Made by a program: the position numbers and the translations under genes. A stretch of 20,370 bases of DNA from Candidatus Hydrogenedens sp. (GTDB lineage: Bacteria; Hydrogenedentota; Hydrogenedentia; Hydrogenedentales; Hydrogenedentaceae): positions 1-20,370 of the forward strand of contig DAOSUS010000051.1 in NCBI GenBank assembly GCA_035378955.1. The letters run 5' to 3'. The notes below the pieces were generated by a model. The model searched no databases, was not told the origin of the DNA, and saw only the letters and a list, made by a program, of their open reading frames with translations. Shown in pieces: positions 8,792-16,577 of this stretch; the first letter of the stretch is position 1; every line of letters begins with the position of its first letter.

Positions 8792-8815
8792 GTTACCTAT
8801 GTTCTGAGGTCTATC
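8792..8815 (-). repeat. Right terminal inverted repeat of the insertion relic
   Basis: Reverse-complement partner of 8243-8266, with 16 of 24 positions matching by eye, including an 11-bp perfect core. It lies 41 nt upstream of the relic's Shine-Dalgarno sequence (8744-8751), a normal place for a terminal repeat. Confidence 0.68.
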
Positions 8816-8847
8816 AAATAATATATAATATTATAAAATTATTTTTT

Positions 8848-10269
8848 ATGAATATAGTTCTTATAAATTTAGGATATATTAAGCCTTTATATTGGGTTGT
8901 TAGCCCGCCAATGGGGATACTTTATCTTTCTGCATATTTAAGGAAAGAGATTGGTAATCATTTAAAAATAAGAATAATTGATTTAAAGATTGAAAACTTT
9001 TCTGTTGAACAACTAATAAAGGTTATTCATGAGATTAAACCTGAAATTATAGGTTTATCATCTTCAACAATATTTGCATATTTAATATCCTCATTATCAT
9101 CAAGGATTAAAGAAGTACTGCCTAGTACATGGCTTGTATTAGGTGGTCCTCATGCTTCATCTGTTAGGTTACAGGCATTAATTGAAAGTCCAAATTTAGA
9201 TATAGTAGTTCCAGGAGAGGGTGAAATTTCATTCAGAAATATTGTCGAAGTATATCCTAATAAAAATTCATTAAAATACATTTCTGGGATTATTTGGAGA
9301 GATAAAAATGGGGAACTCATAGAAAATCCGGGTGAGTTAAAAGTAATAGATAATTTAGACACTTTACCTTTTCCAGCCTATGATTTAATAGATATATCTA
9401 AATATTGGAAACTTCAATCAATGACACCTTTACCCCCAAGAAAATATGTTTCTGTTGTAAGTAGCAGAGGGTGTCCTTATAAGTGTATGTGGTGCCATAG
9501 AATATTTGGAAAATGTTTTCGTTTTTATTCCCCCAAAAGACTAATAGAAGAAATTGAATGGTATCAAAAAAAGTATCAAGTAAATGAATTTGAGTTTCTT
9601 GATGATAATTTTAATTTTAATCGGTCAAGAGTAATTCATTTTGCTGAATTAGTAAGAAGGAAAAATCTTAAGTTAAAATTAACATTTCCTAATGCAATTA
9701 GAACAGATTTGATAGACGAAGAAGTAGCAGAGGCATTGTGTTCTGCTGGTACTTATATGAGTTCTTTTTCTTTGGAAACTGCTTCACCGCGTTTACAAAA
9801 ACTTACACAAAAAAATCTTAATATTCCTAAATTTCTTAAAGCAGTAGAAATAATGGCAAAAAAAAATGTTTATACCAACGGATTTTGCATGATGGGGTTT
9901 CCTACAGAAACTGAAGAAGAATTACAGATGACTATAGATACTGCAACAAATTCCATGTTACATACCGCAAGTTTTTTTACAGTTATTCCTTTTCCTGGAA
10001 CACAACTCTTTGAATGGTTAAAACAAAATAAGCCCGAAAAAATAAAAAATTTGAATTATATGAATGTTGAGTATGGAAGTATTAAAATTAACTTAACTGA
10101 TTTACCGGATAAATTATTTTTTAGTTACCAAAGGAAGGCAAATCTAAAGTTCTTTTTGAAGCCTGACCGAATTTATAGAATTTTAAGAGTATATCCAAAA
10201 CCACTTCATCTTTTATCTTATTTACCTATTTATATCCAGAGGGTATTGAAGGGATTACTTGGATTATAA
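8848..10269 (+). CDS. Radical SAM protein with N-terminal B12-binding-like domain (copy 1)
   Basis: Protein of 473 residues. The N-terminal part (about 1-150) has the cobalamin-binding Rossmann fold signatures SPPMGILYLSAYLR, PEIIGLSS and WLVLGGPHASSV, but not the DxHxxG motif that ligates cobalt. The radical-SAM domain carries SSRGCPYKCMWCH, with the [4Fe-4S] cysteines C209, C213 and C216, then EFLDDNFNFN, SLETASPRLQ and GFCMMGFPTETEEEL. The C-terminal stretch ends LRVYPKPLHLLSYLPIYIQR. It belongs to the large BchE-like class, whose members methylate or rearrange unactivated carbons; the actual substrate is unknown. No clear ribosome site precedes the ATG. The start is supported by alignment with copy 2. 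The genes upstream make a lipid- or glycan-linked role plausible. Confidence 0.87.
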   Translation: MNIVLINLGYIKPLYWVVSPPMGILYLSAYLRKEIGNHLKIRIIDLKIENFSVEQLIKVIHEIKPEIIGLSSSTIFAYLISSLSSRIKEVLPSTWLVLGGPHASSVRLQALIESPNLDIVVPGEGEISFRNIVEVYPNKNSLKYISGIIWRDKNGELIENPGELKVIDNLDTLPFPAYDLIDISKYWKLQSMTPLPPRKYVSVVSSRGCPYKCMWCHRIFGKCFRFYSPKRLIEEIEWYQKKYQVNEFEFLDDNFNFNRSRVIHFAELVRRKNLKLKLTFPNAIRTDLIDEEVAEALCSAGTYMSSFSLETASPRLQKLTQKNLNIPKFLKAVEIMAKKNVYTNGFCMMGFPTETEEELQMTIDTATNSMLHTASFFTVIPFPGTQLFEWLKQNKPEKIKNLNYMNVEYGSIKINLTDLPDKLFFSYQRKANLKFFLKPDRIYRILRVYPKPLHLLSYLPIYIQRVLKGLLGL

Positions 10270-10318
10270 ATTAGTAAAAATTTGTTATTTAAAAAGTTGT
10301 TAATTTTCTCTTATTTGA

Positions 10319-10345
10319 ATATTGATTGGATTAACAAATCAATAT
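10319..10345. repeat. Inverted repeat between the two radical-SAM genes
   Basis: A 9-bp perfect inverted repeat, ATATTGATT (10319-10327) and AATCAATAT (10337-10345), has a 9-nt spacer. It sits in the 144-nt gap before copy 2 and is not followed by a T-run, so it is not a standard terminator. It could be an operator or an RNA hairpin, but such palindromes also arise by chance in AT-rich DNA. Confidence 0.3.
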
Positions 10346-10413
10346 ATGTATTTCAAAGGAAAATTTAGTTATAATTTTATAAAATAATAAAGATTAGTTA
10401 AAGATAAGGTTAC

Positions 10414-11832
10414 ATGAAGGTTATATTAATAAATCTTGGTTTGAGGAAGTCGATGTACCCGCTGGCAACTCCGCCAATGGGTATTATGTATCTTGCTGGC
10501 TATTTACGACAACAGATAAAAGATATAGAGATAAAATTAATTAATCAAAAAGTAAAAAACGATAGTCCAGAAGATTTAGTAAAAACAATATATGAATTTG
10601 CACCAGAAATAGTTGGTTTATCTTCTTCCACTGTTTTTGCTGCTCTAATTCCGGAAATTGTGTCAAAAATAAAAGAAGTATTGCCTTCGTCCTGGGTGGT
10701 TTTAGGTGGTCCCCATGCCTCTTCAGTACGAAAACAAGCATTAAATGAATGTAATGGATTAGATATCGTTGTCCCAGGGGAAGGGGAGATAGCAGTAAAA
10801 CAGGTTGTTGAAAGTTATCCCGACAAAAATGCCCTTGCCAATATATCTGGTTTGATTTGGAGAGATAGTTCAGGAGAGCCAATAGAAAATCCAGGACCAT
10901 TACCAATTGAACAAGATTTAGATAATCTCCCTTTTCCTGCGTATGATTTGATAAATGTTGAGGATTATTGGAAATTACAATCTATGACTCCTATTCCACC
11001 TCGACGATATTTATCTTTAGTAACAAGCCGAGGTTGTCCTTATCAATGTATGTGGTGTCATTCAATTTTCGGAAAGAAAATAAGATTTAGCTCTCCCGAA
11101 AGAATATTAGAAGAAATTAATTGGCTAAAAAATAAATATGGAGTTACGGAATTTGAGTTTCTTGATGATAATTTTAACTTTAACCGAGAAAGAGTTTTTA
11201 AATTTTCGGAGTTGGTAAAAAACAAGAATTTAAAATTAAAATTTTCCTTTCCAAATGCAATCCGAGGGGATTTAGTAAATGAGGAAGTAGTAGAAGCCCT
11301 TTGTTCTATGGGTACCTATATGTGCTCTTTTGCTTTAGAGACAGGTTCCCCACGAATGCAGAAATTTACCTGTAAAAACCTTGATATTCCTAAATTTTTA
11401 GATGGTATAGAAATGATGGTTAAAAGAGGGGTTTATGCCAATGGATTTTGTATGATGGGGTTTCCTACGGAAACGGAAGAAGAATTACAAATGACAATAG
11501 ATATTGCATCAAATTCCATGTTACACACTGCAAGTTTTTTTACAGTTATTCCATTTCCTGGAACACCTCTTTTTGAATGGCTTAAAATTAATCGCCCGGA
11601 AAAGTTAAATAATTTTAATTATATGAACATTGATTTTGCAGGGGCTAAAATCAACTTAACAGATTTACCAGATGAAGTTCTTTTCAATTATCAACGCAAA
11701 GCCAATTGGGTTTTTTTCATGAATCCCAATCGTATTTACCGATTACTTAGAGTTTATCCCCAACCATTACAACTTATTCGTTATCTTCCCATTTATTTGT
11801 ATAGAGCAACAAAAAATCTTGTAGTTAAATAA
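10414..11832 (+). CDS. Radical SAM protein with N-terminal B12-binding-like domain (copy 2)
   Basis: Tandem paralogue of the preceding gene, 472 residues, clearly homologous from end to end. N-terminal signatures are TPPMGIMYLAGYLR, PEIVGLSS and WVVLGGPHASSV; as in copy 1 there is no DxHxxG cobalt-ligand motif. The cluster motif TSRGCPYQCMWCH gives C208, C212 and C215, followed by EFLDDNFNFN, ALETGSPRMQ and GFCMMGFPTETEEEL. AAGG lies about 6 nt before the ATG. Some DNA stretches, for example the region around the FCMMGFPTETEEEL codons, are much more alike than the proteins as a whole. This points to recent duplication or gene conversion. The two may act on related substrates or on successive positions of one; no substrate can be named. 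Confidence 0.87.
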   Translation: MKVILINLGLRKSMYPLATPPMGIMYLAGYLRQQIKDIEIKLINQKVKNDSPEDLVKTIYEFAPEIVGLSSSTVFAALIPEIVSKIKEVLPSSWVVLGGPHASSVRKQALNECNGLDIVVPGEGEIAVKQVVESYPDKNALANISGLIWRDSSGEPIENPGPLPIEQDLDNLPFPAYDLINVEDYWKLQSMTPIPPRRYLSLVTSRGCPYQCMWCHSIFGKKIRFSSPERILEEINWLKNKYGVTEFEFLDDNFNFNRERVFKFSELVKNKNLKLKFSFPNAIRGDLVNEEVVEALCSMGTYMCSFALETGSPRMQKFTCKNLDIPKFLDGIEMMVKRGVYANGFCMMGFPTETEEELQMTIDIASNSMLHTASFFTVIPFPGTPLFEWLKINRPEKLNNFNYMNIDFAGAKINLTDLPDEVLFNYQRKANWVFFMNPNRIYRLLRVYPQPLQLIRYLPIYLYRATKNLVVK

Positions 11833-11896
11833 AAGATTAATAAAAATTTTATCTACTAAAAAATCCTGAAATTAGCAATATTAGTATTATTAATTT

Positions 11897-11926
11897 TTGA
11901 TAATTAAAAATAATTTTGTATATTAT
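11897..11926 (+). promoter_or_regulatory. Probable sigma-70 promoter for the iorA-iorB-ROK genes
   Basis: TTGATA (11897-11902) and TATTAT (11921-11926) are 18 nt apart, five of six matches in each box. The predicted start near 11933 leaves a leader of about 45 nt before the chosen iorA start. It lies in the 146-nt gap after the second radical-SAM gene, which suggests that a new transcription unit begins here. Confidence 0.5.
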
Positions 11927-11978
11927 ATTAGTCATTTTATAGTTTTTTATGTTTATTTTTTGTTTTAGGAGTTATTGG

Positions 11979-13586
11979 ATGAAAAGATTGATGTTTGGAA
12001 ATGAAGCGATTGCGTTGGCAGCATTACATAATGGAATTACATTAGGCACCGGGTATCCTGGAACTCCATCTACTGAGATTTTGGAATATTTTTCGGAGTA
12101 TGGTGGTAAGGCACAATGGTGCCCGAATGAAAAAGTGGCTCTTGAAGTGGGTATAGGTGTGGCTTTTGCAGGTGGAAATGCTTTGGTAACAATGAAACAT
12201 GTTGGATTAAATGTTGCCTCAGACCCTTTGTTTACGGTGGCTTATACAGGTGTTGAGGGCGCCCTTGTGATTATTTCCGCAGATGACCCTGATATGCATT
12301 CCAGTCAGAACGAGCAAGACAATCGAAATTATGCGCGTTCTGCAGGTGTAATGATGTTAGAACCCTGCGACAGTCAAGAATGTTATGATTTCTTTTTTGA
12401 GGCAGTTCGACTTTCTAAAGAATGGGAATTGCCTGTTATTCTTAGACCAACGACAAGAGTTTGTCATTCGATGTCTATTGTTGAATATAAAGAAAGAGAA
12501 TACAGTCCTGTATTACCCATTAAATATAATCCGGACAAACCAGGTCGGGTGATGATTCCTGGTTATGCAAGACCTGCACATAGAAGATTAAGAGAAAAGT
12601 TATCAAAAATTAAGAAGTGGAATGAAACCTGTGAACTTAATAGGGAAGAGATTAAATCAGAAGAATTAGGAATCATAACTTCAGGTGTTTCCTATCTCCA
12701 TGTTTTGGAAGCCGAACCGAATGCTTCTGTTTTGAAGATAGGAATGTGTTATCCATTTCCCGAAAATAAGGTTCGTAGCTTTGTCCAAAGGCATAAAAGA
12801 TGCATAGTTATTGAAGAAGGAGACCCGTTCTTAGTTGAAAATTGCCGATATTATGGTATCTCCGTTGAAGAGAAACCGGAGATGTATCGTTTCGGAGAAC
12901 TAAATGTAAATAGAGTTCGTCGCATTTTGAAAGAGGACACCTCTCCTGAACCCCTAATAAAACGGGGAAGACCTCCGAGATTATGTGATGGTTGTCCTCA
13001 TAGAGCAACTTTTACTTTATTAAGTAAGATGAATTGTATTGTTACAGGAGATATAGGTTGTTATACTTTAAGTGTCCTACCTCCTTTCCAGGCTATGGAT
13101 TCCTGCGTTTGTATGGGTGCGAGTATTACAGTAGGTCTTGGTTTGAGACATTCTCTGCCTACGGAAGAAGCAAAAAAGGTGGTCAGTGTCATAGGAGATA
13201 GTACATTTATCCATAGTGGTTTGCCCGGAATTGTAGAAATGGTATACAATCCACCACCCACGGGACATGTCGTTATTGTTCTTGATAATAGTACAACTGC
13301 AATGACAGGCATGCAAGAACATCCGGGGACGGGTAAAAAATTAAATCATGAACCAACAAACCAGGTGAAAATAGAGGAAGTGGCGAAGGCTATCGGGGTA
13401 GAAAATGTTGTTGTTACTGACCGTGTATCTATCCTCGAAAAAGCATTAGAAGAAGCACTTAATAATAACAGAACCAATCTTATTGTAGTAAGAAAAACAT
13501 GTGCTTTATTGAGAAAAAAACAACAGAAAAATGAAACACAACAGATAGCAGGAGAAAAGACGAATGTTGCAACAGGAAGTAACTAA
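11979..13586 (+). CDS. iorA: Indolepyruvate ferredoxin oxidoreductase, alpha subunit, lacking the C-terminal ferredoxin domain
   Basis: Thiamine-diphosphate enzyme that with IorB oxidatively decarboxylates aryl pyruvates (from aromatic amino acids) to aryl-acetyl-CoA, passing electrons to ferredoxin. The N-terminus has MFGNEAIALAALHNG, GTGYPGTPSTEI and MKHVGLNVASDPLF (POR-N domain). Later come CDGCPHRATF (C336, C339), GDIGCYTL and a TPP site, GDST (406-409) to DNSTTAMTG (436-444). The ATG at 11979 is chosen because AGGAG lies 7 nt upstream and family members begin at this point; an ATG at 11949 would add ten unlikely residues. After LIVVRKTCALLRKK the protein stops within about 20 residues, where known IorAs usually continue into a domain with two [4Fe-4S] clusters. 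iorB starts 23 nt before its end. Confidence 0.92.
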   Translation: MKRLMFGNEAIALAALHNGITLGTGYPGTPSTEILEYFSEYGGKAQWCPNEKVALEVGIGVAFAGGNALVTMKHVGLNVASDPLFTVAYTGVEGALVIISADDPDMHSSQNEQDNRNYARSAGVMMLEPCDSQECYDFFFEAVRLSKEWELPVILRPTTRVCHSMSIVEYKEREYSPVLPIKYNPDKPGRVMIPGYARPAHRRLREKLSKIKKWNETCELNREEIKSEELGIITSGVSYLHVLEAEPNASVLKIGMCYPFPENKVRSFVQRHKRCIVIEEGDPFLVENCRYYGISVEEKPEMYRFGELNVNRVRRILKEDTSPEPLIKRGRPPRLCDGCPHRATFTLLSKMNCIVTGDIGCYTLSVLPPFQAMDSCVCMGASITVGLGLRHSLPTEEAKKVVSVIGDSTFIHSGLPGIVEMVYNPPPTGHVVIVLDNSTTAMTGMQEHPGTGKKLNHEPTNQVKIEEVAKAIGVENVVVTDRVSILEKALEEALNNNRTNLIVVRKTCALLRKKQQKNETQQIAGEKTNVATGSN

Positions 13587-14097
13587 TATTATTTGCGCAG
13601 GTATTGGTGGAACGGGAGTTATATTATCATCAAATATTTTAGCAAACGCAGCTTTCCTTGCTGGTTATGATGTCCGAAAAAGTGAAATTCATGGAATGAG
13701 TCAGAGAGGTGGTTCTGTATCCAGCGATGTTCGTTTTGGTAAAAAAGTTTATAGTCCTATGGTACCTGATGGTGAAGCTGACTTCCTTATTGTTATGCAT
13801 CCTGATGAGCTGGAAAATAATTTATATCGCTTAAAATCGGATGGAATTGTGATAGATATTTCTTTGATTGTTGGAGGAAGTAGAGATTTGTCGCTCCTCA
13901 ATGAAGAAAAATACCTGCCAGTAAACCAAAAAAACTTTAATATATGTCTTTTAGGTGCTTTGAGCAGTTACCTAAATATTTCCTATGAATGCTGGCAAAA
14001 TGCCATATTTTCAAATTTGCCTAAAAAGGTTCATGAGCAGAACAAAGGGGTATTTGAATATGGGATGAAATTAACGGAATCCGTAAGAGCAAAATAG
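13564..14097 (+). CDS. iorB: Indolepyruvate ferredoxin oxidoreductase, beta subunit
   Basis: Small partner of IorA (177 residues), the gamma-type domain of 2-oxoacid:ferredoxin oxidoreductases that contributes to CoA binding and the active complex. It shows the glycine-rich GIGGTG (13-18) and the hallmark SEIHGMSQRGGSVSSDVRFG, then DFLIVMHPDELENN. Its length is slightly below the usual 190 or so, but the domain is complete. The ATG is preceded by GGAG at 9 nt and lies inside the last codons of iorA, so translation is coupled. The pair is cytosolic. Because IorA lacks its own clusters, the heterodimer probably needs a separate ferredoxin to accept electrons; none is encoded nearby. Confidence 0.92.
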   Translation: MLQQEVTNIICAGIGGTGVILSSNILANAAFLAGYDVRKSEIHGMSQRGGSVSSDVRFGKKVYSPMVPDGEADFLIVMHPDELENNLYRLKSDGIVIDISLIVGGSRDLSLLNEEKYLPVNQKNFNICLLGALSSYLNISYECWQNAIFSNLPKKVHEQNKGVFEYGMKLTESVRAK

Positions 14098-14174
14098 TTT
14101 TTTTATTGTTCACAATTTGTATAATTAATACGACCCATATTATAAAAAATCAAAATATTTCTAAAGGAAAAACT

Positions 14175-15146
14175 ATGAAATCGAATGAATTTATTATAGG
14201 TGTTGATGTTGGGGGAACAAAAATTCTATCTATTGTTGTGAACAATAAATTAGAAATTATTTCAAGATGTCGTAAAAAAACGAAAGGTTGGGTAAAAGAT
14301 ACAAAACCCGAGGATAAAATTATTCAAACCATAGAAGAATCCCTTGAACAAGCAGGAAATCCAAAAATCATAGGGATTGGTATTGGAGCACCCGGACCTG
14401 TAGACCCAAAAAATGGAATTGTTATAAATACTCCAAATCTTGGCTGGGAAAATTTTCCTGTTGTAGATATTCTTTCAAAACATTTTGCAGTTCCCGTTGT
14501 TTTAGATAACGATGTAAATTTAGGAACTTATGCAGAATGGCTATTGGGAAAAAATAAAGAAGCAAAACATGTTGTAGGTGTTTTTCCGGGCACAGGTATT
14601 GGCGGAGGGCTTATTGTAAACCGCAAGATTGTCCATGGAGCCAGTGGTGGTGCTGGAGAAGTAGGGCATATGACACTACAGATAGATGGTCCTCTATGTG
14701 GCTGTGGTAAAAGAGGATGTTTAGAAGCGTTAGCATCAAGAATCGCAATAACACGAGAAATCGCTGGACTAATTCTTCGTGGCGAATCAACATATCTTGC
14801 CGAAAAAGTAGGAACTGATATTGCAAAAATAAGAAGTAGTATTATTGCAGATGCCATAGACCATGGTGAAAAAAAAGTAGAGGATATTGTAAGGAAAGCG
14901 GCTTATTTAACCGGTGTGGCTATATCAAATCTCATAAATGTAATGAGTCCAGAATTAGTTATATTAGGTGGAGGTCTGATAGAAGCATTAGGAAAAATAT
15001 ACCAAGAGGAAATTCAACGAGCTGTTAAAGAGCATGCTATGCCATTTTTAAGAAAAAAAGTATCAATAGAAATAGGAAAATTAGGAGACGATGCCGTAGC
15101 ATTAGGTGCCGCTCTTTTGTGTGCAAAAAAGAATGATAAACTATAA
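14175..15146 (+). CDS. ROK-family sugar kinase (glucokinase-like)
   Basis: Phosphorylates a hexose, typically glucose, N-acetylglucosamine or N-acetylmannosamine, with ATP in the cytosol. The 323-residue form has the phosphate-1 motif GVDVGGTK (9-16), GAPGPVD, the catalytic aspartate in LDNDVN (D113), the glycine-rich PGTGIGGG, and the ROK zinc site made by H165 (EVGH) with C175, C177 and C182 (CGCGKRGCLE). There is no N-terminal DNA-binding domain, so it is a kinase rather than a repressor. The ATG at 14175 has AAAGGA 6 nt upstream; an ATG at 14106 would add 23 poorly structured residues. It follows iorB after 77 nt. With the upstream AGE epimerase it could form a ManNAc/GlcNAc or glucose/mannose route, but the sugar is not determined. 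Confidence 0.88.
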   Translation: MKSNEFIIGVDVGGTKILSIVVNNKLEIISRCRKKTKGWVKDTKPEDKIIQTIEESLEQAGNPKIIGIGIGAPGPVDPKNGIVINTPNLGWENFPVVDILSKHFAVPVVLDNDVNLGTYAEWLLGKNKEAKHVVGVFPGTGIGGGLIVNRKIVHGASGGAGEVGHMTLQIDGPLCGCGKRGCLEALASRIAITREIAGLILRGESTYLAEKVGTDIAKIRSSIIADAIDHGEKKVEDIVRKAAYLTGVAISNLINVMSPELVILGGGLIEALGKIYQEEIQRAVKEHAMPFLRKKVSIEIGKLGDDAVALGAALLCAKKNDKL

Positions 15147-15173
15147 AAATAATCGTTATATAGGAGAAGATAT

Positions 15174-16577
15174 ATGGATTTAGATTGGATGTTAGTAAAA
15201 CCGAAATTAATGCCTCCTATGGACCCGAATTATATACCCCCCAAATTAGCCAATGACCAATTTAGGAAGAAGGTAAATGAAACAAAAGATGCAACAAAAG
15301 TTATTATTGCTTTAGAAAGGTTAAATCGTTCCATATCCCGTTTTGAAACAAAAATATTTTCAGAAGAACACCCTTTGTTTGAGTCAGGATTTTATTATAT
15401 AGAAAGAATTTTAAAGTTTTTACTATGGCAAAAAGGTGGATGGAGAGTATATATTTATGCTCCGCAACCATTGATTCGTTATTTAGAGGAAACCTATTCA
15501 GTCCGGGGAGCAAGAGCCTTCGACTATAAATTTATGGGAGAAGATGTTTATGAAAATCCATTTACAATAGTTCCATGCAAAACAGAAGAAGAAGTTCCGC
15601 CGGCTAATGAAACATCGCAGCGTTTGGGCAGGCATATAGAGGGTTGCCGAGTAGGTTTCGATTTAGGTGCTTCTGACCGTAAAGCATCGGCTGTCATAGA
15701 TGGGGAAGTAGTATATAGCGAAGAAATAATATGGGAACCTCGCAAGCAAACAGACCCGAACTATCATTATAACGAAATCATGACTGCTATAAAAACAGCC
15801 GCATCAAAAATGCCGCGTTTAGATGCAGTAGGAGGTAGTGCTGCGGGGGTATATGTTAATAATCGTGCCATGATAGCCTCATTATTTAGAGGAGTTCCTA
15901 AAGAGCGTTTTGACGAGGTGCATGAATTATTTAATCGTATGTCAAAAGAATTAGGTGTTCCACTGGTTGTTGTTAACGATGGTGAGGTTACGGCTTTGGC
16001 AGGGTCTATGTCTATAGGAGATAATGCAGTTTTAGGTATTGCAATGGGTTCCAGTGAAGCGGGTGGATATGTTACACCAGCGGGAAATATAACTGATTGG
16101 TTAAATGAACTTGCTTTTGCTCCTGTGGATTATAGTCCTTATGCTCCCATAGAAGAATGGTCTGGTGATAGGGGAGTAGGTGCCAATTATTTCTCCCAAC
16201 AATGTGTATTTCGGCTTGCTCCTAAGGCAGGTATAAAAATTCCCGGTAATATAACAGATGCCGAAAAATTGAAACTGATTCAAAATGAATTGGAGAAAAG
16301 AAATCCTGAAGTTATTAAAATTTGGAAAACTATGGGAGTTTATTTAGGATATACCCTTGCCCATTACAGTGATTTCTATGATATAAAGCATGTGCTAATT
16401 TTAGGACGATGCACATCGGGCAGTGGTGGTCCTATCATGTTAGAAGAATGTCTTAAAGTTTTAAAAACAGAATTTCCTGAAATAAACGAAAAGATTAATG
16501 TCCAATTGCCGGATGAAAAGAATAGAAGAGTAGGACAATCTATCGCAGCCGCAAGTTTGCCCGAACTTAAAAAGTAA
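15174..16577 (+). CDS. Large atypical ROK-like ASKHA protein
   Basis: Protein of 467 residues, 28 nt after the ROK kinase and with AGGAG 7 nt before its ATG. Residues 1-158 are an extra N-terminal region with no motif I recognise (SGFYYIERILKFLLWQKGGW near 71-90). An ASKHA/ROK-like fold starts near 159: RVGFDLGASDRKASAVIDGE (phosphate-1), VGGSAAGVYVNNRAM, PLVVVNDGEVTALAGSM with candidate catalytic D269, GIAMGSSEAGGYV, and an adenosine-type segment HVLILGRCTSGSGGPIM. The CGCGxxGC zinc motif of ordinary ROK proteins is absent, and no helix-turn-helix is obvious. It may be a sugar kinase for an unusual substrate or a non-catalytic sugar sensor. Placement beside a canonical ROK gene suggests related sugar metabolism. 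Its stop codon directly abuts that of mazG on the other strand. Confidence 0.75.
   Translation: MDLDWMLVKPKLMPPMDPNYIPPKLANDQFRKKVNETKDATKVIIALERLNRSISRFETKIFSEEHPLFESGFYYIERILKFLLWQKGGWRVYIYAPQPLIRYLEETYSVRGARAFDYKFMGEDVYENPFTIVPCKTEEEVPPANETSQRLGRHIEGCRVGFDLGASDRKASAVIDGEVVYSEEIIWEPRKQTDPNYHYNEIMTAIKTAASKMPRLDAVGGSAAGVYVNNRAMIASLFRGVPKERFDEVHELFNRMSKELGVPLVVVNDGEVTALAGSMSIGDNAVLGIAMGSSEAGGYVTPAGNITDWLNELAFAPVDYSPYAPIEEWSGDRGVGANYFSQQCVFRLAPKAGIKIPGNITDAEKLKLIQNELEKRNPEVIKIWKTMGVYLGYTLAHYSDFYDIKHVLILGRCTSGSGGPIMLEECLKVLKTEFPEINEKINVQLPDEKNRRVGQSIAAASLPELKK

Larger units (their letters stand above)
8243..8815. mobile_element. Decayed insertion sequence (integrase-core type), internally deleted
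   Basis: A 573-bp relic fills the gap between glycosyltransferase 2 and the first radical-SAM gene. Its ends are imperfect 24-bp inverted repeats (8243-8266 and 8792-8815) that match at about 16 of 24 positions, including the 11-bp block ACATAGGTAAC. A 9-bp direct repeat, AAATAATAT, abuts both ends (8234-8242, 8816-8824), as expected of a target duplication. Inside, on the minus strand, are scraps of a frameshifted transposase. Intact elements with this type of transposase are usually about 1 kb or longer, so several hundred bases have been lost. Apart from the transposase scraps nothing else is seen here. The family (IS481/IS3-like) is an inference from short motifs. Confidence 0.68.

Noticed and set aside
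11833..11865. A/T-rich palindrome after the second radical-SAM gene as a terminator
   Set aside because: The stem is almost only A-T pairs and has no clean T-run after it.
11949..11978. Upstream ATG of iorA adding MFIFCFRSYW
   Set aside because: No ribosome site precedes it, and the family begins at MKRLMFGNEAIA, which has AGGAG at the right distance.
13061..13322. Minus-strand open frames inside iorA
   Set aside because: They overlap the TPP-binding region of iorA and are antisense shadows.
14106..14174. Upstream ATG of the ROK kinase adding 23 residues
   Set aside because: The extension is not conserved-looking, and AAAGGA is correctly placed for the ATG at 14175.
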